Source: Pyrus communis
Taxonomy: Eukaryota > Streptophyta > Magnoliopsida > Rosales > Rosaceae
Assembly (NCBI RefSeq): GCF_963583255.1
Contig: NC_084803.1
Span: 24,650,428 to 24,714,427, forward strand
Length of the DNA: 64,000 nucleotides
Reading direction: 5' to 3'
Shown here: piece after piece, positions 1 through 11,786 of the stretch
How the letters are laid out: the number at the start of each line of letters is the position of its first letter
How positions within the stretch are numbered: the stretch's first letter is position 1
Notes under the pieces: generated by a model
Seen by the model: only the letters and a program-made list of their open reading frames with translations
Database searches by the model: none
Told to the model about the DNA's origin: nothing
Program-made: the position numbers and the translations under genes

Positions 1-85
1 ACATTATTATGGCAAGCCTATTGTAAGACTTGACTTGCTTCCAATCCCATTAGTATAGATACTATCGTTTATTAAGAAAAAAGAA

Positions 86-743
86 GACTATTTCCAACCT
101 TTGGTTAAAACCTAATATTTTTAACCTAAAAACCTTTTTTCTTTTTTTTTGCTCCAATAGTTCTAGGTTAAAATATTAACTTAAAATTATTAAAGAATGA
201 ATTTAAGCTAAATTTTTTTTTCAGTAACTTTTTTCAAAATAAAATTTATGTAGATTATCATAATTTATTTGTATAAACATTTTCACATAAAAATATTTAG
301 AGTTCGAGAAAAGTTGAAAATTCACTAAACCAACCCATGAAACATATACTTATAGAGTTTTTGGATGAATTTTGATTTAAATATTTTTTTTATAATTGTT
401 TTAGCAGTTGGATCTAACTCGACCGTTTTAGACTTTTTTTTATCATTAGATTGCTCATATTTGATCTCAACCCTTGAATTCAATGTATTTAAAATTTTAA
501 AATGACCCAAATTTTAGATTTTAACCCAAAACTTATTTTAGATCTAACCATTGGAGAATGATTTGAATAGTTTAAAACATAAATTTGGTGGGCTAGCCTT
601 TTAACCTGGCCTAAATTCTTGGTTAAATTTGCTCAAATTTTAGGTTTTAACCCAAAACTCAATTTAGGTCTAACCATTGGAGAAAGATTGGATTAGTTTA
701 CAACCTACATTTTAGGTTTTAACTCAACGGTTAGAGATGGTCT
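86..743. mobile_element. MITE-like element with imperfect terminal inverted repeats
   Basis: The left edge (GACTATTTCCAACCTTTGG then TTAAAACCTAA) matches the reverse complement of the right edge (TTAGGTTTTAACTC then AACGGTTAGAGATGGTC) with a few mismatches. Inside, a segment of about 125 bp starting with the TTTTAACCCAAAACT motif occurs twice in tandem (about 505-590 and 628-715). There is no coding capacity. I could not fix a target-site duplication. The class is uncertain (hAT- or Mutator-type non-autonomous element). Confidence 0.5.
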
Positions 744-1033
744 AAATACTCATGTTTGATGCAGTATTGAACTAAAGACCATATTATCTACCCACCTTAA
801 AAAAATTTCGTTCCCGAAATTTGAAAGAAGTTCCTAAACATAAAATACTCAAGGATAGAAAGAAAATATATAAAGAAGAAATCAAGCTAGAGCGGTTGCA
901 TAAAAGAGACTGTCATTTCACCGCAATCGGATTGCAATGATTCCTCTTTCATACCTCCAAACTCAAATTTTCCCTCTTCTTCAGTACAATACTATAATAT
1001 AATCCCTTCACAAGAACATAAAGTAATATATAT

Positions 1034-1361
1034 ATGAGGATTAGGTGTGGGACCCACTCCACATCAAATTTCAACACTCCGAACCGCCGTCTATTTTGTA
1101 AGTCTCGATTAATAGATCATCCTTGCAAAAAATTCAATTCAATCAGAAACCATTTACCAATTTAATTATTAATATCAAATTTCATTGTTTCTTATATAAC
1201 AAAGTACTCATTCATTTCTTTGAACCCAATTAGATATCTTAAATATTTCCGATTTGGCTAATATTTTGCAAGGATGATCTATGAGATACAACTTGAAAAA
1301 TGGATGGTTCCGATCGTTAAAATTCAATGTGGTGTGGACCCCACAACTAATCTCCATTTAA
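1034..1361. mobile_element. Fold-back MITE
   Basis: The segment starting GAGGATTAGGTGTGGGACCC pairs with the reverse complement of the right end (GGTGTGGACCCCACAACTAA). Pairing extends inward for roughly 100 bp, including the shared inner motif GATCATCCTTGCAAAA, which is found directly at about 1119 and again near 1270. The whole unit could fold into one long imperfect hairpin. It is non-coding and has no clear target duplication. The family resembles an abundant Rosaceae MITE as I remember it (inference). Confidence 0.6.
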
Positions 1362-1499
1362 AAATAAAAAAAATGAGGATCATTTCCCTTAAAAGCATCC
1401 TATATATAATAATAATAACAACAACAACATAACGTCAAAATTATAATAACGTAAAATTAAAATAGTTATACTGAAATCAAAACTAAACATAGAAATGAT

Positions 1500-3460
1500 T
1501 TTTCAATTACACACTCGTAGCGTCACGTACTCTGAAGATATGTGTGTAGTAACCTGGGTCAAGTCCAAACAATAAATAAATAGCAATACTAACATAGACG
1601 AACCTACTCATCCACTTGCTTAACGAATCCAACGAATAATTTACCGGTAGCCTGCAATACCAATAACTCGTTGTCGTCACGATAAGCAAGCAAATAATTT
1701 CCGATGGTGCAATATTACCATCTTGCCCCCCATTGGGAAATACACATAAATCAACCAAATATTGCATTGATCGCGCTCACGTACTACTGTCTGGGGTGAC
1801 ATCATCAAAAGTAAGCAATTTCCTATACCATAAACTCGATCCTTTGAATACTTGTTCGCAATACTCTTACGTCAATTGTGTATTATCCATAGACCCTTTA
1901 TACCACGTCTCAAACGGAGCTATACCAAAAATTGAAATAGTAACCGTAGTTATACATAACTCTAATAAGGATAAGTGTTGTTATAATCTTACTAAAACTG
2001 TAGAACGGATAAAAGCAACATGTTCACTAAGGTCTGGATAGTTCGTTCAGACAAACCGTTAGTCTAAGGGTGAAATGTGGTACTAGACAAAAACTTAGTA
2101 CTCATAACGTTCAAGTAGGCTTTCAATGACTTGGAAGTAAATCGCACATCATGACGAAATACAATAGTCACATGCACACCATGTAGCCAAACAATGTAGT
2201 TCATAACACCTTAAAGAGCAGATTCATAGTGAATTTCTCTCGAATTTAGCAAAAAAATATGTTAAGAATGTTAAAAGAACAATCACGGATTTGAGGGTCA
2301 AAACAAGTCCATCAAATCAAGAATATAAGGTAACTGGAATTAATGCATGACATCTCACTACAACGGTAGCTTCCGAGAGATTCAATCACCAACAATAAGG
2401 ATTCATTTAGCAGAGTATTTGTTGGGTGATTGATGAATTAATGGTCATAACTAAAACTTCAATGTCCGAGCAATTCTCCCAGAGATAATACGAAGTGCAG
2501 TAGGGTAGACGCGTACTCAAGGTTGACTAGAATGCTTTTAGGCACAAGGAGGTGACTATGGAATCACAGTCAAAGTAGATGTTGATTGAAATGCCAAAAA
2601 ATCTAATAAATTCAAAAATGAGAAAATTCACCAAGTGGTCTAAAATGTAGTCCCTCTGGACCAACAAAAAGTGAGTTAACTTATCAAGTCGGTCAATATT
2701 CACCGAAACATCCCCATAACCTCCATACATACAAGATACCTCATATCGAAACTTTATGGTGATATTCCCCATTTCCATTTGGATACAAAAAGTGATTATA
2801 ACCACTCGGATGATTTCCTGATGATTTGTAGGTAACGTCATATCAATAGTCATGAATTTTCAATTGAAATGAGGTAAGACAAAATGAAGGTGTTCAAGGG
2901 TAGATATGTCTTTTGCTGTGGTAAATAGTAACTACATTTACATAACCAGGGTAATACACGATAATGCAATTGTAGATGTTCATTTGGTTCTTTCATTGCT
3001 GGAAATTTAGCTTATTTCAAGTGAAGATGTATTTGAGAAGTCTATGGTTGGTAAAGATTTTGGACACGTTCTCCACAAAGAAGTGTCATCTGGTTTTCAA
3101 ATAAAGATTGTAACGGTTGACTCTAAGTCATGGATAAGATGGTTCATTCGTACGGTTTTAATCGTTGGAAAATATAAGTGATAATCCATCATGCTGCATC
3201 TACACAGCCAAACATCCAGAGAAAACGTCATCATAGATTTCAAAATGATCAATGTCATCGAAAGATGTAAAACAAATGTGAGGTGAGACAATAGTTCGAT
3301 TGTTAGAACTTTATTCATAATCAACATCACAAACTAGACTAACTTTCCTCAATCAACAAGTGGGGAAAAACACTATACCTGAGAAATCGCTAATAAACTG
3401 TCGACAAAATCGACAAGACCAAAGATATCTCGAATTTCACAACACTTTGTGAGGATTTCA
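1500..3460 (-). mobile_element. Decayed Ty3/gypsy pol fragment (RT tail, RNase H, integrase)
   Basis: On the minus strand, broken reading frames run in gypsy pol order. At about 3460-3340 are residues resembling the RT/RNase H connection (EIRDIFGLV, then a serine-phenylalanine stretch). At 3330-3097 is an RNase H-like segment ending MNHLIHDLESTVTIFI, comparable to the usual 'THDLELAAVIFAL' motif. At 2853-2527 is an integrase-core segment (VDRL-like NIDRLDKLTHFLLVQ, then FFGISINIYFDCDSI, matching 'HGVPxSIVSDRD'). The remainder down to about 1500 is too degraded to assign. Many stops and frameshifts interrupt it, so it is a dead copy. The fragment is abruptly replaced near 3533 by an unrelated LTR. 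Confidence 0.65.
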
Positions 3461-3532
3461 ACTTCCTTTCGTTACAACCTTTTAGAAAAAATAAAAGAAT
3501 ATTGTCTACTGAGATCACGTGTCACGTCCCGA

Positions 3533-4700
3533 TCCCGACATACGTTCAAGATCGACACATGACGTCAACAAATCCCTGTTTATTTATCATGTATCTTCTT
3601 CGAAACAAGACCAAAACTAATCAATGATTTAACCACACATTCATTTTCTTTTATTTCATGACTACATCTAACCTTAGCGTTAGACTGCCTACGTACCCTA
3701 AGAAGGGGTCAAGCCATTCGTAGTTCACCATTCACTAAACTTAGACATTTATCCCAGTGCGTTCTAATAAAAAGGCATTGCATTCCTCAATCAATTATTG
3801 GGACTTGACAAGCATGAATTACTAGATTCAGGGCTACATAACAAACCCACATGACCATCAAGATTTCCATTTCATCCATCTCATAAATCACTATGTTTCA
3901 ACATAATACTGCAATTTATAGCATGCAACACCTCAAAGAACAACCAACGAAGCACAATATTATTTTCTAGTCACATTGGTCAATGAATCTAATCATAGTA
4001 ATAACAATCATACCCAACATCATTCCACAATAACTCTCCAACGGAATCTAACTAAAATATGGTCGCCTATTGAAATGTACCTAGTACAACTAATCCTCAT
4101 CACCCCTAGAATGCATATGGTCCCTCATTGCGGATATACCAAGCAGAACCATATGCATAATCTAATCGTGCAGGCAGTGATCACCCATCACGGATATACC
4201 AAGCATGATCACCCCTGAAATACGTATGGTCCCCTATCGCGGATATACCAAGTAGGACCACATCCTAACTCTAGGTAGTGATCACTCATCGCAGATTTAC
4301 GAAGCATGATCACTCCTAGAACGTGTATGGTCCCTCATTGGGGATATACCATGCAAAACCATATGCATAGTCTACTAACGTAGACAGTGATCACCCATCG
4401 TGGATATACCAAGCATGATCACCCCTAACAGTCCCCCATCGCGGATATACCAAGTAGGACTGTATCTTATAGCTCTAGGTAGTAATCACCCATCGCAGAT
4501 ATACCAAGCATGATCACTCCTATAATGCGTATGGTCCCTCATTGCGGATAAACCAAGCAGAACCATAGGCATAGTCTAATTGTGCAGGCGGTGATCACCC
4601 ATCGTAGATATACCAAGCATGATCACCCCTGAAATATGTATGGTCCCCTATTGCGGATATACCAAGCAGGATCATCCTTGTACCACTACTACATGGTGCA
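3533..4700. mobile_element. Part of a gypsy-type LTR
   Basis: The block opens with TGTCACGTCCCGATCCCGAC, the kind of terminus seen in plant Ty3/gypsy LTRs, directly after the truncated pol fragment. It contains the tandem array described separately. The right edge of this LTR is not clear; related sequence may run to about 5.7 kb. No primer-binding site sits at the 3533 edge, so this is either a solo LTR or a truncated element. The assignment to gypsy rests on remembered similarity to LTRs that carry the same 'GCGGATATACCAAGC' array. Confidence 0.5.
4117..4676. repeat. Tandem array of eleven stem-forming units with a constant core
   Basis: Eleven units of about 38 bp share the core CATCGCGGATATACCAAGCA and are spaced about 45-60 bp apart. 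They form a 101-109 bp higher-order period in which unit types alternate. Each core is flanked by short arms that are reverse complements. The arms differ between units: GTGATCA/TGATCAC (starts about 4174, 4276, 4386, 4590; one mismatch at 4484), TGGTCC/GGACCA (4227), ATGGT/ACCAT (4117, 4327, 4530), ACAGTCC/GGACTGT (about 4427), and ATGGTCC/GGATCAT with one mismatch (4638). There is no coding capacity. The array lies inside an LTR. Similar arrays are remembered from other plant gypsy LTRs; a function is not established here. Confidence 0.85.
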
Positions 4701-5901
4701 GTCACATCATACATTCTATAACATACATCAGTTCATCATGAATCTCAATTTCACAAATATACACTATCGACTCCACTTAACCTAACAATATGTAAATAAT
4801 AACATGGTCACGACATAACATTTGTAAAAGTACAACTTTAGAAAACATGGAACATGTAAAAGTCAAATATAAGTATGCCATCTTCTGAAATTAATTAAAT
4901 GATAAGCAAATACCATATACAACCTTCTCCATATCGGCCTCTATACATAAAAACCAATAGGCATATAATTCGTACTGTAAATCCCTATTATATAGATCAC
5001 ATATCATGTTGTGTGTGTGTGTGTGTATAAAGCAAAAAATAGAAAGAGCCATCGGGTTTCCCTCTAATTACTACTTCCTACTTTTCTGAACCATAAACCA
5101 TATTAGTTCTGTAAATAACAACTTACAATCAGTCATTAGAAGAATAAAGAAATTTGGAACGTTTACCCATATATGCAAGCTACAGGTTGACCACAAGTGA
5201 AGTAGTTTGTTCCCTAATTCTTTCTTGCATTTGAAACTAATCAATTAGCAGCCAAAGTAGTATCGTATATAAAGCAGTCTTGCAAAGGTAGAAATCTCGT
5301 AGGGTTGGATTTGTGAAGCTAATTCCACAATACTAATTCAAAAGTAGTTTTGGTGGATCAACTCCATACAAATGTTTTACTTGAAATAGCTGAAACAATA
5401 AATATAAAAATATACACACGTGTATAGTTTCATGACGTGAAAGCTAGCTTCGTTTAGTTCCAGTATATACATCCACACACATATACATACATATGCACAC
5501 ACCTGCTAAGAAATATGAATATATACTAGCTATTATGCATATAGCTTTTGACGATGATTAATAGTTGATGAACCGAACCGTTAAATACAATTATATGTAA
5601 TTTATGGGAGAAACTTGGCAACGGCACAATCAAATCAAAAGGACACTTAACAAAAGTGAAAAACCTTACCTCCAATCCCTGAATTGAGCTAATCAGATAG
5701 CAGTTAAACTCTAACAACCCCGATTAAGCCGAAGAACATCCCATTACAGAAAATTAAAACCTAACTTGATTAAATCCTCCAATTGATATTTCTATTTGGA
5801 ATGAAGTTGTATAATAAATATCTGACAGCATCAAGATTCATGATACTGCGGAAGAAGAGTGAGATTTGGGTTGAGAGAATGAATAGAACCTGGGTTGGTT
5901 A
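4701..5901. other. Non-coding AT-rich stretch, possible continuation of the LTR
   Basis: I see no gene here. A short (GT)n run lies at about 5012-5032. Near 5718-5752 the sequence AACCCCGATTAAGCCG could belong to an LTR edge, but there is no matching partner. The few open frames are short and without recognisable motifs. Confidence 0.4.
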
Positions 5902-6107
5902 TTGAGAAGAGCCCCACCTACTTGTCAGAAGTATTTGCATCTCTTTCCTCCCAATCCCATCGCAGCTTCCCTCGTTTTTCCTTTTTGTTCCCCCCAAGAA
6001 GAAGGTCGGTTCCCCCTTCTTTTTTCTTTTTCCCCAAATGGCTTTTGTTCTCTCCCCTCCCCCCTAGCTGAGAGAGAAGCCGGATCCCAAAAAGAGAGGC
6101 TTGATCC
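5902..6107. other. Pyrimidine-rich non-coding segment
   Basis: This is a C/T-rich stretch with runs of C and T, open in two frames on opposite strands only because of base composition. No protein family is recognisable. It directly precedes a fold-back element and may be the end of an LTR or a UTR remnant. Confidence 0.35.
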
Positions 6108-6318
6108 CAATGGGATCAGAACCCTCTCTTGATCCTTAAAAACTGAGCCTGCAAAGCAGGCAATCGTAACCGTTGAAATTTGATCTAACGGTTATAATTA
6201 TTATAATTTTTAGAGGTCTCCTTATTTTTAACCGTTGGATCAAATTTCAACGGCCACAATTGTTTGCTTAGCATGCTCAATTTTTTAAGGTTAGGAGAGG
6301 ATTCTAATCCGTCCCCGT
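6108..6318. mobile_element. Fold-back MITE of about 210 bp
   Basis: The left half contains GGATCAGAACCCTCTCTTGA and then AACCGTTGAAATTTGATCTA. The right half carries AACCGTTGGATCAAATTTCAACGG and, further out, GAGAGGATTCTAATCC. The halves are reverse complements over nearly their whole length around a short AT-rich loop near 6205. It is non-coding. The long palindrome is directly visible; the superfamily is not assigned. Confidence 0.7.
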
Positions 6319-6342
6319 GAACCCAAATAACCAATACATTTA

Positions 6343-6512
6343 TAGGAAAACTAATGAAAATGGCTTGAAAACTTTGAGTTTTAACTATAAGGACAAAATA
6401 AAAGGTAAAGTTAATAGTACTAGGATTAACTTTTTAGTGTAAAAATTTGGTTTTTCGTTAAAGTGAACAGTACTAGAAACTTTTAGTTGAAGTTCCCTAG
6501 ATTTATCATGAA
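6343..6512. repeat. Interspersed MITE family copy (first of two)
   Basis: The segment starting GGAAAACTAATGAAAATGGC recurs at 16711-16862 with about 85-90 percent identity by eye. Shared blocks include GATTAACTTTTTAGTGTAAAAA and TTTTTCGTTAAAGTGAACAGTA. The 3' end (AGTTGAAGTTCCC) is an imperfect inverse of the 5' end, suggesting short terminal inverted repeats. Non-coding. Confidence 0.7.
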
Positions 6513-6569
6513 ATGAAAGAATTTTACCAAAAATGCCCTTGACTTTAAAGTCCCAAAAAAACTTCATTC

Positions 6570-8629
6570 TGAATCCAAATCTCTTTCATCTTGCGCCCCC
6601 ATATTCCTAGCCATTAGTACTATAATACTATACTTAGTGTGACTTCATAAGGTCTATGATTTTTTTTTTTAATGATTATTGACCGAAATTCAAACTTCGT
6701 AATTAGTTTAATCAAAATCTAAATTTAATATAAATTCCTGAAAATAATATAAAATCTTGTTAATACAAATATGTAGTTTAAAATAGTGAAATCCAGGAAT
6801 GGGATTTCACATCACGTCTCCTAAGAAGAGTACCAATTTAAGCAAAACTAACATTTGAGAAATTTGGTATAAAGCTGACTATCCGTGTTTAGAAAATTTG
6901 ATCTCGTTGCTAAAGTTGGCGAGAAAGTCGTTGGTATGACTACTACGAATTCATCAGGCTATGGAAGAAAACTAGGGCTCCAAAAGTTGGTAGGAAAGAC
7001 CATCAATTTGAAGTATGGGTTAATTGTTTTAATCATCACTCGATTGAGTTGCTAAAGTCTAGGTACGATCCTATAATTCAGTCTTTCGCCTTTGCGAATA
7101 GGTTTGAGGTTCCCAAGATAAAGTGTTCGGTTCCTGGTTGTGTAAATTCCTAATTGGTAAACTTTGTAACTAACGTTCTCAATGACGTCGGAGTTGTTCA
7201 ATATGAAGCAAGGAGAATAAGCGTGGTATTAGAAAGGTGGATTGATGGTATACTCAACTTCCAGCTTTGGTGGTATCTCAGGTAGAATTTTAAGAAATGA
7301 CACCATAGATATGTATCCTCGAAACGTACAATACTACTTCCTTTATCTATGACATGTGCTACAAAATTTTCATAACTTTCTCAATACTCATTTCGCTTTT
7401 ACAACGAGAATTTAAGTAGTGCTACAATTCTAATGTTTGCATGTGGAAGTGATCGGAAAGATGGCTAGTCGAAGAAGTTTTGGTTACCTAGATAGGTGAT
7501 AAGGTTAAAACAACTACGAGTTTATTGTCCTCCTACAAGGCTTGCTCCTAAGTTTCCACGATTTTAATTTCTTCGACTTAGGTAATCACTGTTAATTAGT
7601 GTATCAATTGTGCCGCTAATTAACGCATTTAAGATATTTTGATATTGTTCGTTACCCTGAACTTGTGAATCGGTGCTCTGGCACGAAGGTATCACTCCTA
7701 GATATTACCATGTGTCCGGTATCAGAAATCATACTGCCAAGATACTGGTTGACAACTTCTAGATATCGGATAGTATCATCAATTAGTAGCACCACCGTAG
7801 GCTGATTACATATTAGAGCCCGCTCGGGTGAATGGTTTTAGATGATTGGTAAGGAACTGATCCTAAGAGGTGGTTTCATTGATTCTAGAGAAAATTGATT
7901 ACTGCTAATCAAAGGTATAACAATTCATACTCTCATGCCTATACTCATCAAATTGACGAAGACAACATCGAATGAATTTTGTGAACTAGTGTTGGTTGAA
8001 GTGTTCTAAGGTCAGGAAAAGGAATTTGCTAACAACCTACTTTAGAATGGACTTTAACATAAGTCAATCTTCCTCTTGAAGATTCGGAATTATAATTAGT
8101 GTGCGTGAGAAGATTAGTGCTATCGGGGAGCAAAAGTGATTATCCCCCAGATGTTCTTCAGTCAAGTGCTACCACTTTAGCACTACATTGTCACTTGAGA
8201 CATTTCCAGGAACTTCGTCGAAATATAAAATTTCATAGGAACTCACATAGGTGGTATTCTAACAGATACTGCTAAAGAATCAAAGCTATTTTTGGTCTCC
8301 TATCTAGGAAGGATCGGTAATGATGGCTGGAAAGTAGTTGTGGGATTGATGGGTAAATCTCTAATGGTACATCGCTATCGATACATCAGCCCTACTTCAG
8401 GGCGATCAACTTGCCTTCGATCTAAATCTTTCCTCGAAAATTCACTTAGAGTCTAAAGGCATTTGCCAAAACAATCTTCTAGAGGTCGATAAGTCGTCTA
8501 AGATGCTCAAAGCTTATGAAAAACCAACACATTTTTCGTGCTCGACGAGGTGGCAAGATTCGACATTAGGTTCAAAAACTGAGAATGCTTACATCATGCT
8601 GTGATGAACGCAATACTACCCAAACTTAT
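6570..8629 (-). other. Unresolved, heavily decayed interior next to a primer-binding site
   Basis: About 2 kb without any usable frame. Because a minus-strand primer-binding site follows at 8630-8641, this should be the gag end of a minus-oriented LTR retrotransposon. However, I could not recognise gag motifs in any frame; stops are frequent on both strands. Treat the assignment as positional inference only. Confidence 0.35.
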
Positions 8630-8641
8630 GCTCTGATACCA
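8630..8641 (-). promoter_or_regulatory. tRNA-Met-type primer-binding site of an LTR retrotransposon
   Basis: Plus-strand GCTCTGATACCA reads TGGTATCAGAGC on the minus strand, the standard plant initiator-tRNA-Met complement. It lies three bases from the LTR edge at 8645 (TGACACACCCC). This orients the retrotransposon on the minus strand, with its 5' LTR to the right. Confidence 0.85.
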
Positions 8642-9939
8642 AACTGACACACCCCAATCCGAAATGTCCACTTGGACTCTAAAATTAAGTTGTGTTGGCT
8701 GACACCGAAAGGTGATGAAGCCATAATGTGTAGTGATGTGGAAAATGTGAATAAATTTAAACCTAAAAGTGCCTAAAGGTAAAAGTGAGCATGTAAGTGG
8801 GAATGAGATGTTAAAGCATAAGTAAAGTACAGTAAGGTAGGATAAGATTTATATCGTCGATAGTATTTCCATAACAACGTTTTGCCAAAAAGTCCTCGTC
8901 AACGCGAAAGCTTTGCTACTAAAACCTAGAGGGGCGAAAAATAAGGGTGAGTGGGCCTAAAAATAAAGCTCTGTAAAACCTTTTCAAAACATAATAACCC
9001 CTCGCCGTAAAACAATTATAGTTTCCAAAATATACATACTACGTATAGTATGAAAATACTTACCGTAACTTGCAATATCTCAAGAATTCAATACGTCATA
9101 ATATTATGTAAATAAACATCTAACGTCCTGTAATCACACAATCTCGCATAAACAAACATATTATATCGAGTGCTCATCGACATATGTTGAAACACGAGTT
9201 CATGCAGAGATATTCTGACATGAACAACACTGGGTGTTAATAATATACGCTCTAGTACTACAATCACGTGAAGACTGGCATTATGCGCATCACATACGAG
9301 TCCTAATTGCCTATAACAATCTAGGACATGACTCACACCTACAATGGATCCAAAGTGAGTGTACGGTGCAATGTAAACATACATGTGAAAGATTGACCTT
9401 GGCCTGGGCGAGTACTAACATTGGTGCAACAACGATGAGCAGATAACGTAAATAAAATCATACAATGATAAATCAATAATTTACGTCGACATAATACTAT
9501 TCACTGCCATAAATATAAATAAGGTATCCCGTAATAATATGCACACGTGTGCGTCCCGTGGAATTCATAATAATTTCACAATTTTCATCATCGTGACAAT
9601 TCTTATATCGTCAATTTAAATATGGCATCACTTAAAAAATGCATTATTAATCTATGTATGAAAACTCAAATAATATATATACTATATAAAAGAAAAGATC
9701 CACTCACAGATACTTGCGAAGTCGTAGCCGTTCGAACGAGTAAATACAGATTACCGATGTTAATCGTACCTAAGCATAATAGAGACCCACTAGTAAAACT
9801 CAATTAAAACATTTGAATCTGGAGAAACTGGCGGTGGATTCGAAATCAGCGTGCCAAAATTGTCACATCCCAGACCGGCTCCGTCGTAGCACAATATTGT
9901 CCGCTCTGGGTCACGCCCTCATGGTTTTGTTTCTGGAAA

Positions 9940-10022
9940 CTCACGAGTAACTTCCCAGTGGGTCACCCATCCTAGGATTGCTCTTGCCCAAACTTGCTTA
10001 ACTTCAGAGTTCCGATGGAATA
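9940..10022 (-). other. 5S rRNA-like promoter block in the left Cassandra LTR
   Basis: Read on the minus strand, this block carries TCGGAACTCTGAAGTTAAGC followed by AAGTTTGGGCAAGAGCAAT and GGATGGGTGACC. These correspond to the box A, intermediate element and box C of 5S rRNA. It is a 5S-derived RNA polymerase III-type control region in an LTR, not a functional 5S gene. Confidence 0.88.
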
Positions 10023-10264
10023 CGAAGCCAGTGAGTTCCCAAAAAACCTTGTACTATAGGGAAGAGAACATGTACATATAAGGCACATCACCCCCTCTCC
10101 GTTGGTCAATGTGGGATTTTACAATCCACCCGACATCCTCACCGGCACATCCACACCACACGGCAGAGTGGCTCTAATACCATTCTATCACATCCCAGAT
10201 CGGCTCCGCCGTAACACGATATTGTCCACTCTGGGCCACGCCCTCACGATTTTGTTTCTGGGAA

Positions 10265-10345
10265 TTCACGAGCAACTTCCCAATGGGTCACCCATCATGG
10301 GATTGCTCTCGCCCAAACTCGCTTAACTTCGAAGTTCCGATGGAA
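10265..10345 (-). other. 5S rRNA-like promoter block in the right Cassandra LTR
   Basis: This is the same block as in the left LTR, slightly closer to 5S rRNA: GAAGTTAAGCGAGTTTGGGC, then GAGAGCAATCCCATGATGGG, then TGACC on the minus strand. In the minus orientation this is the 5' LTR and so the one that could initiate transcription. Confidence 0.88.
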
Positions 10346-11786
10346 TGCGAAGCTAGCAAGTTTCCAAAAGGCCTCGTGCTATAGGGAGGAGAACATGTAC
10401 ATATAAAGTACATCACCCCATCTCCGTTGGTCGATGTGGGATGTTACAGAAATACACTAAGAAGGGTCCTGAGTAAATTTTGTAAAAAGTCAACCTAAAA
10501 GTCTACCAAGCCGCCCCGGTGGTCAACTACTTTAATACTTTGGAATTTCAGTAAATGGACATCAAAAACGGACTTGGGGTGTCCAAATTTAGTTTAAAAG
10601 GGTTTCTAAGAAAATTCTGAAAAAGTAAACACAAGGAATATTCTAAGAATATTCCGAAGAATATTCTGAGCCCTCAGAACTGGGCCGAATTAAAACAATG
10701 GCCTAAAGGTTTGGGCTTAGGCCTATTTTTTTTGCGTCAGGTCAGGTTGACCCATTTGGACAAGCAGGTCGCACAACCCCCGTCGGACCCAACAAAGGAG
10801 AAAGCCAGATCTAGCTTTTCTTGGCCAGAAAACTTCCAAAGCCCAATTTGGGTTCAAAATTTAATCATTTTCAATGATTTAAAAACCAAAAATGAAAGTA
10901 AGAATGCTAGGAACAAAAATATACCATCGTGGTCTCCTGTTGTGGCCGAAGTTAGCTGGAAATGGTTTGCAAAATCTCGGACTTTGATGGAAAATCTAGA
11001 AAAATGAACCTGGGTTGAACTTTGTGTAAAACTTACCCAAAACTCGTGTGAGTTTGAAATCAAGCTAGAAATAAAAAACGTAACAAAACAGAGTGGTGCA
11101 AGTCCTTACAAATGTCAGAAGTGCGAGGTTCACTGGAAAAATCGTCGGAGAGACGAGGAATAATGGCAGCAACCACTGACACGAGAGGGACCTGGGTGTC
11201 TTAAGTGTTTATGGTTGAAGATCGTGGTGGTTTTATGGTCTGAAAACTCACTGACCCGACGAGTTGGTGGCGACCTCGGTGGTTGCAGAGGGATAAGGGA
11301 TGTGAAGGAGAGCTGAGAGGGAACAAATAAGAACTCAGGGAGGAGAACTCGGGAAAGGGTTTGAGAGTCCAGAGAGATGGGAAGGAAGCCACGCGACAGG
11401 AGAAGAGTGGAGAGTTTAGTGTGGGTAAGGGCCCCACGGGCCATAAATATTATTAAAATATTAAAATATCCCCACAGAGATATGTTAAAATAATAATATA
11501 TTAATATAATAATTAAAAGATGTACATAAAATATAAAATAGTAAATTTTACAAAAGTATGTTTCAGATTCATAGTTTCGTAAAACCTTCATCGTAACTTT
11601 GATTTCGATTCCGCTTACGCTTACACATTCGTACCGTCAAGTACTTCGAGAATACGATAAAATAATAGCTCGTACAGGTCACAAAATGATGGTCAAGAAA
11701 AGTCAACAATCTCGCCTCTAAGGCATTTTTGTCAATTCACACTTTTAAAATTAATAAAATCGTAAAATTAGGGACGGGTTGTTACA

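Larger units (their letters stand above)
9861..10448 (-). mobile_element. Cassandra TRIM retrotransposon, complete
   Basis: Two 263-bp direct repeats (9861-10123 and 10186-10448) flank a 62-bp interior. On the minus strand the LTRs run from TGTAACATCCCACATCG to GGGATGTGACA or GGGATGTGATA. The interior beside the right LTR reads GAATGGTATTAGAGCC, a tRNA-Met-like primer-binding site (10170-10185). Both LTRs contain a 5S rRNA-like block, the hallmark of Cassandra. Flanking bases AAAAT (9856-9860) and GAAAT (10449-10453) look like a target duplication with one change. The element has no coding region, as is normal for TRIMs, and relies on proteins supplied in trans. It is inserted inside a gypsy LTR. 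Confidence 0.93.
8645..11786 (-). mobile_element. Gypsy-type LTR (5' LTR in minus orientation), split by a Cassandra insertion
   Basis: On the minus strand the block begins TGTAACAACCCGTCCC (11786) and ends GGATTGGGGTGTGTCA (8645), giving the expected TG...CA termini directly beside a tRNA-Met primer-binding site. Without the nested Cassandra element (9861-10448 plus one target copy) the LTR is about 2.55 kb. Several small open frames inside (for example 10711-11007 and 11130-11591) show no recognisable domains and look like chance. The matching 3' LTR is not found in the window. Confidence 0.7.

Noticed and set aside
4117..4676. CRISPR-like array (regular repeats with different spacers)
   Set aside because: The repeats are imperfect, their flanking arms are complementary, the sequence is inside an LTR and the genome is a plant nuclear one. 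There are no cas genes.
9940..10345. Two antisense 5S rRNA genes
   Set aside because: They are partial and diverged, embedded symmetrically in two direct repeats with retrotransposon signals; this is Cassandra.
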